Of a stretch of DNA of 6,469 nucleotides, positions 1-6,215 are shown in pieces. Under the pieces are notes generated by a model. The model had not been told where the DNA came from. It did not search any database and saw only the letters and a list, made by a program, of their open reading frames with translations. This DNA is from Ileibacterium sp. (lineage in GTDB: Bacteria; Bacillota_I; Bacilli_A; Erysipelotrichales; Erysipelotrichaceae). The position numbers and the translations under genes are program-made. Each line of letters opens with the position of its first letter. Position 1 is the stretch's first letter. The stretch lies in the NCBI GenBank assembly GCA_021443945.1, contig JABUSF010000003.1, forward strand, positions 114,009-120,477, read 5' to 3'.

Positions 1-582
1 GCTGCCTGCCTGATGCATACCACTTCTCCGATTTTCTTCGGACTGCTGGTGGTCTATATTCTGAACAAATGGCCGAAAACCGGCACGGCACTGATTGCTG
101 TGGTGGCTGTTGGGCTGTTTCTGCTCATTCCCCAGGTGGGAAGAATTATGGAATCCTATGCCTATCTCACCCGAATTCGGGTGTATATCCAGGAAGGCAA
201 TCCCATGGGACTTCCGGGGATTGCCGTGACCATTGTCATGCAGGCGGGCTTATATTTGATTTGCCGCCTGATGTATACCAAATGGAGCGGGGATGAAAGA
301 GTCAAACACTATTTCCGGCTCTGCATGAATATGTCTCTGGCTGCTTTTGTCATTGTGCCTCTGTGCCTGTTTGATACCAACTTCATCCGGCTGCTGCGCT
401 TTTTGTGGATTTTCTGCTTCACTGCGGCCGGGATCTGGATTTATCAGGCTCCGGAGACGGACAAGCCTTTGCTGCTGTATGGATTTCCGGTACGGCTGTA
501 TATGATCGGGCTGGCGGTTCTTGCCAACCTGTATTTGATCAGCCTGTTTACCTTTGAAATCATCCCTGCGTTTTTGTCATAA
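1..582 (+). CDS. EpsG/Wzy-like polysaccharide polymerase, C-terminal part (5' end outside window)
   Basis: The reading frame is open from base 1, so the gene starts before the window; the ATG at 13 has no Shine-Dalgarno site and lies inside a membrane segment, so it is internal. The visible 193 residues are very hydrophobic, with about six membrane-spanning stretches, roughly residues 1-20, 29-45, 72-91, 108-123, 132-148 and 165-190. Membrane topology and the His followed by Thr-Thr-Ser at the end of the first visible helix resemble EpsG-family proteins, which polymerise lipid-linked repeat units on the outer face of the membrane. The neighbours (ATP-grasp ligase, glycosyltransferase, glf, flippase) fit a polymerase. 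The next gene starts 3 bases after this stop, so the two are almost certainly co-transcribed. Family assignment rests on topology, short motifs and context; another polytopic membrane protein, such as an acyltransferase or ligase of the locus, is possible. Confidence 0.7.
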   Translation, partial: AACLMHTTSPIFFGLLVVYILNKWPKTGTALIAVVAVGLFLLIPQVGRIMESYAYLTRIRVYIQEGNPMGLPGIAVTIVMQAGLYLICRLMYTKWSGDERVKHYFRLCMNMSLAAFVIVPLCLFDTNFIRLLRFLWIFCFTAAGIWIYQAPETDKPLLLYGFPVRLYMIGLAVLANLYLISLFTFEIIPAFLS

Positions 583-585
583 ATT

Positions 586-1704
586 ATGAAAAAGAAATTA
601 GCCATTATAGGGGCGAGCTATCTGCAGCTCCCCCTTATTTTAAAAGCCAAAGAAAAAGGACTCGAAACCCACGTCTTTGCCTGGAAAGCCAATGATCCGG
701 GGGAGTATGAAGCTGACTTTTTCTATCCTGTTTCCATTGTGGAAAAAGAAGAGATCGAACAAATGTGCCGAGAAATTGGCATTGACGGGATCTGCTCCAT
801 CGCATCCGATTTGGCAATGGAAACCGTCAATTATGTAGCCGACAGGCTGAACCTTCCCGCTAACTCCCTTGAGTGCACAAAGCTTTCCACCAACAAGCAT
901 GAAATGCGGCAGGCTTTTGAAAAAGCCGGCTGTTCGTCCTGCAAAAGCGTGGAAATCACAACCGGGCAGCTGGACTTGCTGGATGACTTTCAGTGGCCGC
1001 TGATCATTAAACCGGCAGACCGCTCCGGCAGCCGGGGAATTGCTCTGGTTTTCTCGAAAGAAGAAGCTGCCAAAGCCATTGAACATGCCTCAGCAGAAAG
1101 TTTTGGCCATCAGGTTCTGGCAGAAAACTTTATCCAAGGAGAAGAGTTCTCCATTGAATGCATCTCTCAGAATGGAAAACATGTTTTTCTGCAGGCCACC
1201 AGAAAGATGACCACCGGAGCTCCCCACTTTATAGAAACCGGCCATGTTGAGCCGTCCGGTCTGGATGATGAGCTTCTGGCCAGAATCAAAGAGGAAGTCT
1301 TCAAAGGCCTGGATGCTCTGCAGATTACGACAGGTGCGTCCCATTCAGAAATCAAAGTGGATGAAAGCGGAAACATCGGCCTGATTGAAATTGGCGGCCG
1401 CATGGGAGGAGACTGCATTGGCAGTCATCTGGTTCCATGCTCCACCGGGCTGGATTTTACGGAAATGGTCATTGACTGTGCTTTGGGGAATCCCCTGAAC
1501 TTTGAGATGAAAAGCGAACCCGTCACGGCTCAAAGCCATTTTATTTTGAGTGAAGAAGACAACCAGGAATTCCTGAAGCTTCAAAAGAAACATCCGGAAC
1601 GGATTCTGGAAGTGGTGGATTACCATCCCGAAAAAATTGGATCTACAACCGACAGCTCCAACAGAGCCGGCTGCTACATTACCATTGAACCCAACAGACA
1701 GTAA
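586..1704 (+). CDS. ATP-grasp domain carboxylate-amine ligase of polysaccharide locus
   Basis: This 372-residue protein has the carbamoyl-phosphate-synthase/PurK-type ATP-grasp layout. Residues 1-100 are a Rossmann-like pre-ATP-grasp domain beginning KKLAIIGAS. K104 lies in the TNKHEMRQAF stretch that leads into the fold. The ATP-binding strand PLIIKPADRSGSRGI (138-152) carries K142 and a glycine/serine loop. LAENFIQGEE (178-187) is the adenine-contacting hinge, and HSEIKVDESG (253-262) runs to the metal/phosphate motif EIGGRMGG (268-275). Family members activate a carboxylate as an acyl phosphate and join it to an amine or thiol. The substrate is not readable here; an amide decoration of the glycan or of a precursor is my inference from context. 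The start lies 3 bases after the upstream stop without an obvious Shine-Dalgarno site, suggesting translational coupling. The Mg-binding Asn of the usual E-x-N-x-R motif is Gly270, as I recall for some divergent members. Confidence 0.92.
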   Translation: MKKKLAIIGASYLQLPLILKAKEKGLETHVFAWKANDPGEYEADFFYPVSIVEKEEIEQMCREIGIDGICSIASDLAMETVNYVADRLNLPANSLECTKLSTNKHEMRQAFEKAGCSSCKSVEITTGQLDLLDDFQWPLIIKPADRSGSRGIALVFSKEEAAKAIEHASAESFGHQVLAENFIQGEEFSIECISQNGKHVFLQATRKMTTGAPHFIETGHVEPSGLDDELLARIKEEVFKGLDALQITTGASHSEIKVDESGNIGLIEIGGRMGGDCIGSHLVPCSTGLDFTEMVIDCALGNPLNFEMKSEPVTAQSHFILSEEDNQEFLKLQKKHPERILEVVDYHPEKIGSTTDSSNRAGCYITIEPNRQ

Positions 1705-1723
1705 TTTCTGTCTGCTTTTTTTT
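1695..1723 (+). terminator. Rho-independent terminator overlapping the stop codon of the ATP-grasp gene
   Basis: CAGACAG (1695-1701) pairs perfectly with CTGTCTG (1708-1714) around a six-base loop that contains the TAA stop codon. One C and then eight T follow (1716-1723). The left arm is made of the last codons of the ATP-grasp gene. It would end the transcript carrying the polymerase-like and ATP-grasp genes. Confidence 0.85.
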
Positions 1724-1804
1724 CATGAAGATCCATCTGTTTTCCAAAATGAAAACCTGTCAGAATTCTTGTAAGAGAAACCAACACACCACTGAGTTTC
1801 AGGC

Positions 1805-1810
1805 AGGGGA
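1805..1810 (+). promoter_or_regulatory. Ribosome binding site of first lipoprotein gene
   Basis: AGGGGA lies 6 bases before the ATG at 1817 and fixes this start. The 93 bases between the preceding terminator and this site must hold a promoter if the gene has its own transcript, but I found no convincing -35/-10 pair there. Confidence 0.75.
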
Positions 1811-1816
1811 AAAGAA

Positions 1817-3040
1817 ATGAAGAGAAAAGCAATGGCTGCACTCTTTTTTGCCGGCATGAGTGTCTTTTTCATAAGCGGATGCTGGAGAAAAGAACAAAAA
1901 GAAATGGAAAGAATGGAAAAAGAAGCCCAGACCTACTACCGGATCAAATATAAATCGAATGCAAGGGTGGAAAAGGCAGAAATGAATGGAAGAGATACCG
2001 GTCTGTTTGGATGGGTTCCCAACAAAGATTATTCCTATTTTATGAGTGACGGCAGTGTAGTTACCTATCTTTGCAGCCGGGACTTGATGATTGATGACCG
2101 GCAGTACGATGAAATCCAGAATGCCATTCTGGATCAGATCTGGAAACCGGCAGTCCAGGAAATCACGCAGACAAACGGAGTGGAGATCCTGCAGGAGGGA
2201 GAACTTCAAATCGGTCAGTACGAGGATGGAGCAAAAGGGTTCAGCAATCTGTACGAAGGAGATCTTCAGGAGTTTTTGCAAAAGGAAGATACCAACCTAA
2301 AAGCTTATGACATGTTCCTGGTCAGCTCAGATTCAAATCCGGATGAAAAAACGGTGGAACAGCTGCTTCATTCTGCCAAAACGTTTTGTCAGAAAATGGC
2401 TGATGCGTTTCCAAAGTCTTGTACGATTCACATGACTGGATCCACGATTGATGCAGATTTCAATTCAGGATTTCTGTCGATGGATGAACCAGGCTATTTA
2501 TGGGAAGTGAGAGCAGACGAATACGGGGTTCGTTCCAAAATTCCAGTCTATATACAGGCGGCACAGGGAATTGAAATTGCATCCGACTGGTGGGATCTGG
2601 AATATCTGCCCTCAGACATCCTTTTGAAAGAAGTTTCTCTCAGGGAAGTTCAGGATCAAATTGATCAAAACTATAAAGCTCACCTTGAACAGGCTGCCGA
2701 TGTCAAAAATGCAGCGGTTCCGGATAAAGACGTTTTAATCAGCGGGAAGGCGTATCAGGTTCAGCTGTCTGAGGGGCTTAAGGATTCAGAAGACCAAAGG
2801 CGCAGCTGCATCCGAGTCAGCCAGGATTTGCTTTCTGAAAATGAGGCTCTTTATTATTTCCCGTTTGGCAGTGTGAAAAAGTATTCTGTTGGATTCAGCC
2901 TCTGCACACCCAATTCGCGGACTGGAACCCATACTTTTAAAGAAGGAGATGTTTTGTTTGCGGGAAAAACAGAGCGAACCCGTACAGAAGAACACAAACA
3001 GGAGGACCAGACATCAGACAGGAACGCGGATGTTCATTGA
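1817..3040 (+). CDS. Putative lipoprotein of unknown function (407 aa)
   Basis: I do not recognise a named family. The N-terminus is a classic lipoprotein signal: MKRK, a hydrophobic core (residues 5-19) and lipobox I19-S20-G21-C22, so the mature protein should be anchored by Cys22 on the outer face of the membrane. A charged helical stretch rich in Lys and Glu (24-37) follows. Then comes a small domain with GLFG (62-65), SDG (77-79), DDRQ (93-96) and W109-x-P111, a pattern that reminds me of uncharacterised Bacillota lipoproteins. The remainder to about residue 383 looks like a folded extracytoplasmic domain, and residues 384-407 form a very hydrophilic, charged tail. It is flanked by terminators on both sides (1695-1723 and 3054-3079), so it is probably a single-gene unit. 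Its place inside a glycan locus suggests a surface role in polymer assembly, export or retention, but nothing catalytic is visible. Confidence 0.85.
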   Translation: MKRKAMAALFFAGMSVFFISGCWRKEQKEMERMEKEAQTYYRIKYKSNARVEKAEMNGRDTGLFGWVPNKDYSYFMSDGSVVTYLCSRDLMIDDRQYDEIQNAILDQIWKPAVQEITQTNGVEILQEGELQIGQYEDGAKGFSNLYEGDLQEFLQKEDTNLKAYDMFLVSSDSNPDEKTVEQLLHSAKTFCQKMADAFPKSCTIHMTGSTIDADFNSGFLSMDEPGYLWEVRADEYGVRSKIPVYIQAAQGIEIASDWWDLEYLPSDILLKEVSLREVQDQIDQNYKAHLEQAADVKNAAVPDKDVLISGKAYQVQLSEGLKDSEDQRRSCIRVSQDLLSENEALYYFPFGSVKKYSVGFSLCTPNSRTGTHTFKEGDVLFAGKTERTRTEEHKQEDQTSDRNADVH

Positions 3041-3053
3041 ACCTCCTGACTTC

Positions 3054-3079
3054 AGGCAGCCCATCAGGCTGCCTTTTTT
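3054..3079 (+). terminator. Rho-independent terminator after first lipoprotein gene
   Basis: AGGCAGCC (3054-3061) pairs with GGCTGCCT (3067-3074), a perfect 8-bp GC-rich stem with a five-base loop, followed by five T (3075-3079). It starts 14 bases after the lipoprotein stop codon and separates that gene from the glycosyltransferase group. Confidence 0.92.
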
Positions 3080-3186
3080 ACAGATTCCAGTCCAGGAAAC
3101 TGCCGTCTGCTAAATTGAAAACGGATCCATGTGGAAGGGGTGGCGGGAAGCCCTGTCCCCGAAGATCAGATCTTCTGTTTCTGTTG

Positions 3187-3211
3187 ATTGAACCAATTCA
3201 ATGCTTTTTTT
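3187..3211 (+). terminator. Weak terminator-like hairpin in leader (possible attenuator)
   Basis: ATTGAA (3187-3192) and TTCAAT (3197-3202) form a perfect 6-bp stem with a CCAA loop, followed by GC and a run of seven T (3205-3211). The stem is AT-rich, so it would be a weak terminator. It lies 126 bases before the glycosyltransferase start. A second copy of the left arm, ATTGAA at 3114-3119, could compete for the right arm and give an alternative fold. Confidence 0.35.
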
Positions 3212-3325
3212 AGCCACAATCCGAGGATGAAAATCTCAAAAAAGATGACGGACTGCATTTCCATGTTATTCTGTAGTGACGACAACCCGGCTTTAAAGGG
3301 GAACGAAAAAGAAACAAGCAGTCAC

Positions 3326-3334
3326 AGAGGTGAT
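3326..3334 (+). promoter_or_regulatory. Ribosome binding site that sets the glycosyltransferase start
   Basis: AGAGGTGAT lies just before the ATG at 3338, with GGTGA ending 4 bases from it. This is the only good Shine-Dalgarno site near the 5' end of this frame. The in-frame TTG at 3188 has none, and the ATG at 3227 has GAGG directly abutting it, too close to act. Confidence 0.75.
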
Positions 3335-3337
3335 GTT

Positions 3338-4246
3338 ATGAACTATAAAGCAGTGGAACAGCTGGAAAAAGAAAAGCAGGAGATCCTGAATTCGCCTGCC
3401 TACCGGAAAGGTGCCGCGCTGCTCCGTTATAAAAAAATGATTCGGGAGCGGGATTTTAAAAAGCTGAAAAAAGAACTCAGCGATTACAAAGCCGCGAAAG
3501 TGATTCGAAAAAACTATTTAAACCACAAAGACCGTCCGCAGACAGACTGCAATCGGGTGGACTACACAAAACCGAGAATTGCGGTTTATACCTGCGTTCT
3601 GGGGGGGTATGACAAAATTGCCAGACCTCTTTGTCATTTTGACAATGTAGATTTTCTTTTGTTTACAGATCATCCTCAGGACTATCAGGAATATGCAGAT
3701 GATTATCAAATCATCGGTCTGGAGGCAGACTTGTTAAGCAAGGGAAACATTCTGGCCAACCGGTATTTGAAGTTTCATCCTGCTGAATTTATGAAGGATT
3801 ATGACTATGCCATTTATATGGATGGAAATGTTCGAAGTGTAGGGGAGATTCGCTCGATGATTAATCGAATTCCTGATCAGACGGGCATCGCCATGCACAA
3901 CCATCGGGAGCGGGATGATATTTACAGTGAAGCGCAGGCGTGCCGGCTGCTTCGAAGGGGAGATCCGGAAAAGATAGCCGCTCAGATGGAACGCTACCGC
4001 CAGGCGGGATTTCCAGAGCATTATGGAATGAATGAAGCCACTGTGATTTGTTCTGATTTGAAAAACAAAACGTCCATCGAATTGCTGGACGCCTGGTGGG
4101 ATGAATTCATTCAGTCCGAAAGTTATCGGGATCAGCTGGCCTGGCCGTTTGTGCTGTATCAAAACGGCATTCCCGTAGAAGCCGTTGGAAATCTGGGAAA
4201 CAATATCTATGAAAATCCAAAAGTAGAAATGATGCGTCATGCTTAG
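3338..4246 (+). CDS. DUF616 / TOD1-MUCI70-like glycosyltransferase
   Basis: The 302-residue protein starts with a charged, helical, probably coiled-coil segment (1-65) and continues into a domain matching the DUF616 (TOD1/MUCI70 glycosyltransferase-like) pattern. In order: YTCVLGGYD (84-92), FTD (109-111), LKFHP (144-148), YMDGN (160-164, the likely DxD-like nucleotide-sugar site), HNHRERDDIYSEA (187-199), Y220 with G224 and P226, a WW pair (253-254) and RDQLAWPF (264-271). The family is predicted to be cytoplasmic or membrane-associated sugar transferases; donor and acceptor here are unknown. The frame stays open upstream to 3188, but the Shine-Dalgarno site at 3326-3334 supports the ATG at 3338. 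The next gene begins 15 bases after the stop, so it heads an operon with the lipoprotein and probably glf. Family call is firm from the motif series; the role in repeat-unit synthesis follows from context. Confidence 0.85.
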   Translation: MNYKAVEQLEKEKQEILNSPAYRKGAALLRYKKMIRERDFKKLKKELSDYKAAKVIRKNYLNHKDRPQTDCNRVDYTKPRIAVYTCVLGGYDKIARPLCHFDNVDFLLFTDHPQDYQEYADDYQIIGLEADLLSKGNILANRYLKFHPAEFMKDYDYAIYMDGNVRSVGEIRSMINRIPDQTGIAMHNHRERDDIYSEAQACRLLRRGDPEKIAAQMERYRQAGFPEHYGMNEATVICSDLKNKTSIELLDAWWDEFIQSESYRDQLAWPFVLYQNGIPVEAVGNLGNNIYENPKVEMMRHA

Positions 4247-4261
4247 CGGAGTTTCTGGAAG

Positions 4262-5053
4262 ATGGTAAGAATAAAATTAAGAAAAAAAGGGCTGTTGTTC
4301 CTGCTGAGCGCGGCGATTCTTTCTGGCTGCTCCATGGCAAAAGAGCCAATCAACCGCCAATGGGACGGAAATCAAAATCCCATTGAAGTGCTGACAATGG
4401 CAGACAAAAATGCTCAGGCTTTAAAAAACTGGCACAGTGTCCGAGTCGGCGACTATGCCTCAAAAGCAGTCACGGAAGAGACGGGGCGGGTGGAAAGCTG
4501 GTTTACCATGGATGGGAACGGCACCTTGTATGAGTATTCCGAATATGAAGATCATTCTGCAAGGCTGGCCCGCTATACGTTAATGGGATTTGAAGATCAG
4601 TATCGGCATGGCAGCCGGCTGCAGGCTCAAAAGGCGATGGAAGTGTTTGTGGACGAAGATGGCTTTGTCACCATGATCCAGAAAGAAGATCAGCCGGCCA
4701 CTCCGGCTCTTCCTTTGATCTCGCCGGATTTGATCAGTGATTCCAATACTTATACCGTTCTGGACAACACGCCAAGCGTATATTCCCTGACGATTGAAAG
4801 CCCGGTATTCAAACTGCTTGAACCGGAAGATTCCAATCCGTTTGTGCAGCTGGTGATCAATAAAAACGGGCTTCTGTCTGATTTGATTTTGCGGGAGTCT
4901 TCCAGCTTCAGCACCTCCCAAATGCGGATGGTTTTTGATAAGTTTAATATTCCTGCACTGGATGTGCAGAAAATGGCCGGTATACTGGACGAAGCAGAAG
5001 GAGGGGATCTGCTCATTCAGCAGAAAATCGGCAGAAACTTCTTTTTGAAATAA
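4262..5053 (+). CDS. Putative lipoprotein of unknown function (263 aa)
   Basis: The N-terminus has basic residues (VRIKLRKK), a hydrophobic core (10-20) and a textbook lipobox L20-S21-G22-C23, so this should be a lipoprotein exposed outside the membrane. The mature part is about 240 residues of mixed strand-like stretches, with VLTMADKNAQALKNWHSVRV (43-62) near its start and VQLVINKNGLLSDLIL (195-210) before a C-terminal segment MRMVFDKFNIP (221-231). Alternating strands ending in a phrase of this sort recall LolA/LppX-like lipoproteins, but this is only a structural impression. It shows no similarity by eye to the other lipoprotein of the window. A GGAG at 4248-4251, 10 bases before the ATG, may be the ribosome site. 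It lies 15 bases after the glycosyltransferase and 45 bases before glf, so it is probably co-expressed with both. An outer-surface role in handling the polymer is inference. Confidence 0.85.
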   Translation: MVRIKLRKKGLLFLLSAAILSGCSMAKEPINRQWDGNQNPIEVLTMADKNAQALKNWHSVRVGDYASKAVTEETGRVESWFTMDGNGTLYEYSEYEDHSARLARYTLMGFEDQYRHGSRLQAQKAMEVFVDEDGFVTMIQKEDQPATPALPLISPDLISDSNTYTVLDNTPSVYSLTIESPVFKLLEPEDSNPFVQLVINKNGLLSDLILRESSSFSTSQMRMVFDKFNIPALDVQKMAGILDEAEGGDLLIQQKIGRNFFLK

Positions 5054-5080
5054 AGATGACAATCTATTTTTGAGAACTGG

Positions 5081-5086
5081 AAAGGA
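5081..5086 (+). promoter_or_regulatory. Ribosome binding site of glf
   Basis: AAAGGA lies 12 bases before the ATG at 5099, slightly farther than usual. The start is supported independently, because the FAD-binding strand begins at residue 7, as is normal for Glf. Confidence 0.55.
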
Positions 5087-5098
5087 ACCATCAAAAGT

Positions 5099-6199
5099 AT
5101 GAAAGATCATTATGATTATTTAATTGTCGGCGCCGGACTGTATGGCGCAGTGATGGCCAGGGAGCTGATGGATGCCGGACACTCTGTTTTGGTTATGGAC
5201 AAACGGCCTCACATTGCCGGAAATGTGTTCACAAGACTGGATCACGATATCCATGTCCATCAGTACGGAGCTCACATTTTCCACACAAACAGTGATGCTG
5301 CCTGGAATTATGTAAATCGTTTTGCCAGGTTCAACCGTTTCACCAACTCACCTGTGGCCAACTATCACGGAAAGCTGTATTCACTTCCGTTCAATATGTA
5401 TACCTACAATCAGCTGTGGGGAGTCACCACTCCGGCTGAAGCTCAGAAGATCATTGATGAGCAGAGAGCCGATGCGCCCAAAGAACCAAAAAACCTGGAA
5501 GAGCAGGCGATTTCTCTGGTCGGAAAAGATATTTACGAAATTCTCATCAAAGGATACACTCAGAAACAATGGGGCCGTCCCTGCAGTGAGCTGCCGGCCT
5601 TTATCATTCGCCGCCTGCCTGTGCGCATGACCTTTGACAACAACTATTTCAATGCCATGCATCAGGGCATTCCAATGGGCGGCTACACGCAGATGGTCGC
5701 CAATATGCTGGAAGGGGCAGACATCGTTCTGGAGGAAGATTTCTTTGACGACCGCCAGAAATGGGCTTCCAAAGCAGATCAAATCATTTACACCGGACCT
5801 ATTGATGCCTGGTTTGACTACAAACTTGGCAATTTGGAATACAGAACTGTCCGTTTTGAAGAAGAACTGCTCGATCAGGAAAACTTCCAGGGCAATGCAG
5901 CCGTCAATTATACGGATTCAGAAACTCCATGGACCAGAATTATCGAACATAAGTGGTTTGAAGACCTCCACTCCAACAAAACCATTATCTCCAGAGAGTA
6001 TTCGGATGAGTGGAAACCAGGCATGGAACCTTATTATCCATTAAACGATGACCGCAACAACGATCTGTATAAACAGTACAAAGCTCTGGCGGATCAGGAA
6101 GAAAATGTTATTTTCGGAGGACGCCTTGGAGAATACAAATACTACGATATGGACCAGGTCATCCTGGCCGCCCTTAAAAAGGTCAAAGAGATTCTTTAA
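5099..6199 (+). CDS. glf: UDP-galactopyranose mutase
   Basis: A cytoplasmic FAD enzyme that interconverts UDP-galactopyranose and UDP-galactofuranose, the donor for galactofuranose residues in surface glycans. The 366-residue length is that of bacterial Glf proteins. YLIVGAGLYGAV (7-18) is the dinucleotide-binding loop, DKRPHIAGN (34-42) follows as the ribose-binding strand and the family motif, and QYGAHIFHT (55-63) is typical of the family. YTQKQWG (153-159) and R176, R280 and Y349 match active-site positions known from Klebsiella and E. coli enzymes. GRLGEYKYYDMDQ (341-353) is the C-terminal FAD/substrate signature. All expected motifs are intact, so the enzyme should be active. It is the third gene of the glycosyltransferase-lipoprotein-glf group and is followed by a strong terminator. 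No recognisable galactofuranosyltransferase is in the window unless the DUF616 protein serves as one. Confidence 0.97.
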   Translation: MKDHYDYLIVGAGLYGAVMARELMDAGHSVLVMDKRPHIAGNVFTRLDHDIHVHQYGAHIFHTNSDAAWNYVNRFARFNRFTNSPVANYHGKLYSLPFNMYTYNQLWGVTTPAEAQKIIDEQRADAPKEPKNLEEQAISLVGKDIYEILIKGYTQKQWGRPCSELPAFIIRRLPVRMTFDNNYFNAMHQGIPMGGYTQMVANMLEGADIVLEEDFFDDRQKWASKADQIIYTGPIDAWFDYKLGNLEYRTVRFEEELLDQENFQGNAAVNYTDSETPWTRIIEHKWFEDLHSNKTIISREYSDEWKPGMEPYYPLNDDRNNDLYKQYKALADQEENVIFGGRLGEYKYYDMDQVILAALKKVKEIL

Positions 6200-6215
6200 A
6201 ACGGGTAAATTTGGG

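Larger units (their letters stand above)
3108..3337 (+). promoter_or_regulatory. Long leader with successive inverted repeats before the glycosyltransferase gene
   Basis: This is the longest non-coding stretch of the window. A possible extended -10 element, TGCTAAATT, lies at 3108-3116 without a good -35. A second weak promoter candidate is ATGACG (3245-3250) with TATTCT (3267-3272), 16 bases apart. Between them are three inverted repeats: a GC-rich one at 3137-3160 (GGGG...GGG-aag-CCC...CCCC), GAAGATC-a-GATCTTC at 3161-3175, and ATTGAA-ccaa-TTCAAT at 3187-3202, the last followed by GC and seven T. If transcription starts near 3120, this would be a structured leader RNA of about 215 bases that could attenuate the downstream genes. 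The inverted repeats are directly visible; promoters and regulation are inference. Confidence 0.35.

Noticed and set aside
1705..1804. Possible promoter with TTTCCA (1741-1746) and AATTCT (1764-1769)
   Set aside because: Both hexamers match consensus poorly, so I do not list it as a feature, although a promoter is expected somewhere here.
1799..2281. 160-codon open frame on the minus strand over the first lipoprotein start
   Set aside because: It overlaps the ribosome site and signal peptide of the + strand gene and is rich in Phe, Leu and Ser, as expected from reading Lys- and Glu-rich codons backwards.
2950..3040. Frameshift as the cause of the charged C-terminal tail of the first lipoprotein
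   Set aside because: Neither of the other frames continues the folded-domain sequence convincingly, and a terminator follows the stop at normal distance, so the tail is probably genuine.
3734..4240. 168-codon open frame on the minus strand opposite the glycosyltransferase
   Set aside because: It mirrors a gene with a full series of DUF616 motifs; the antisense product has none.
5008..5024. Hairpin TCTGCT-cattc-AGCAGA near the end of the second lipoprotein gene
   Set aside because: It is inside coding sequence, has only six pairs and is not followed by a T run, so it is not a terminator.
4580..5110. 176-codon open frame on the minus strand opposite the second lipoprotein
   Set aside because: The + strand frame has a lipobox, fits its operon and reaches a normal stop; the minus frame runs across the gene end and shows no domain or signal.
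5381..5782. 133-codon open frame on the minus strand inside glf
   Set aside because: It is antisense to the well-supported glf gene, lacks a ribosome site and its translation shows no recognisable protein pattern.
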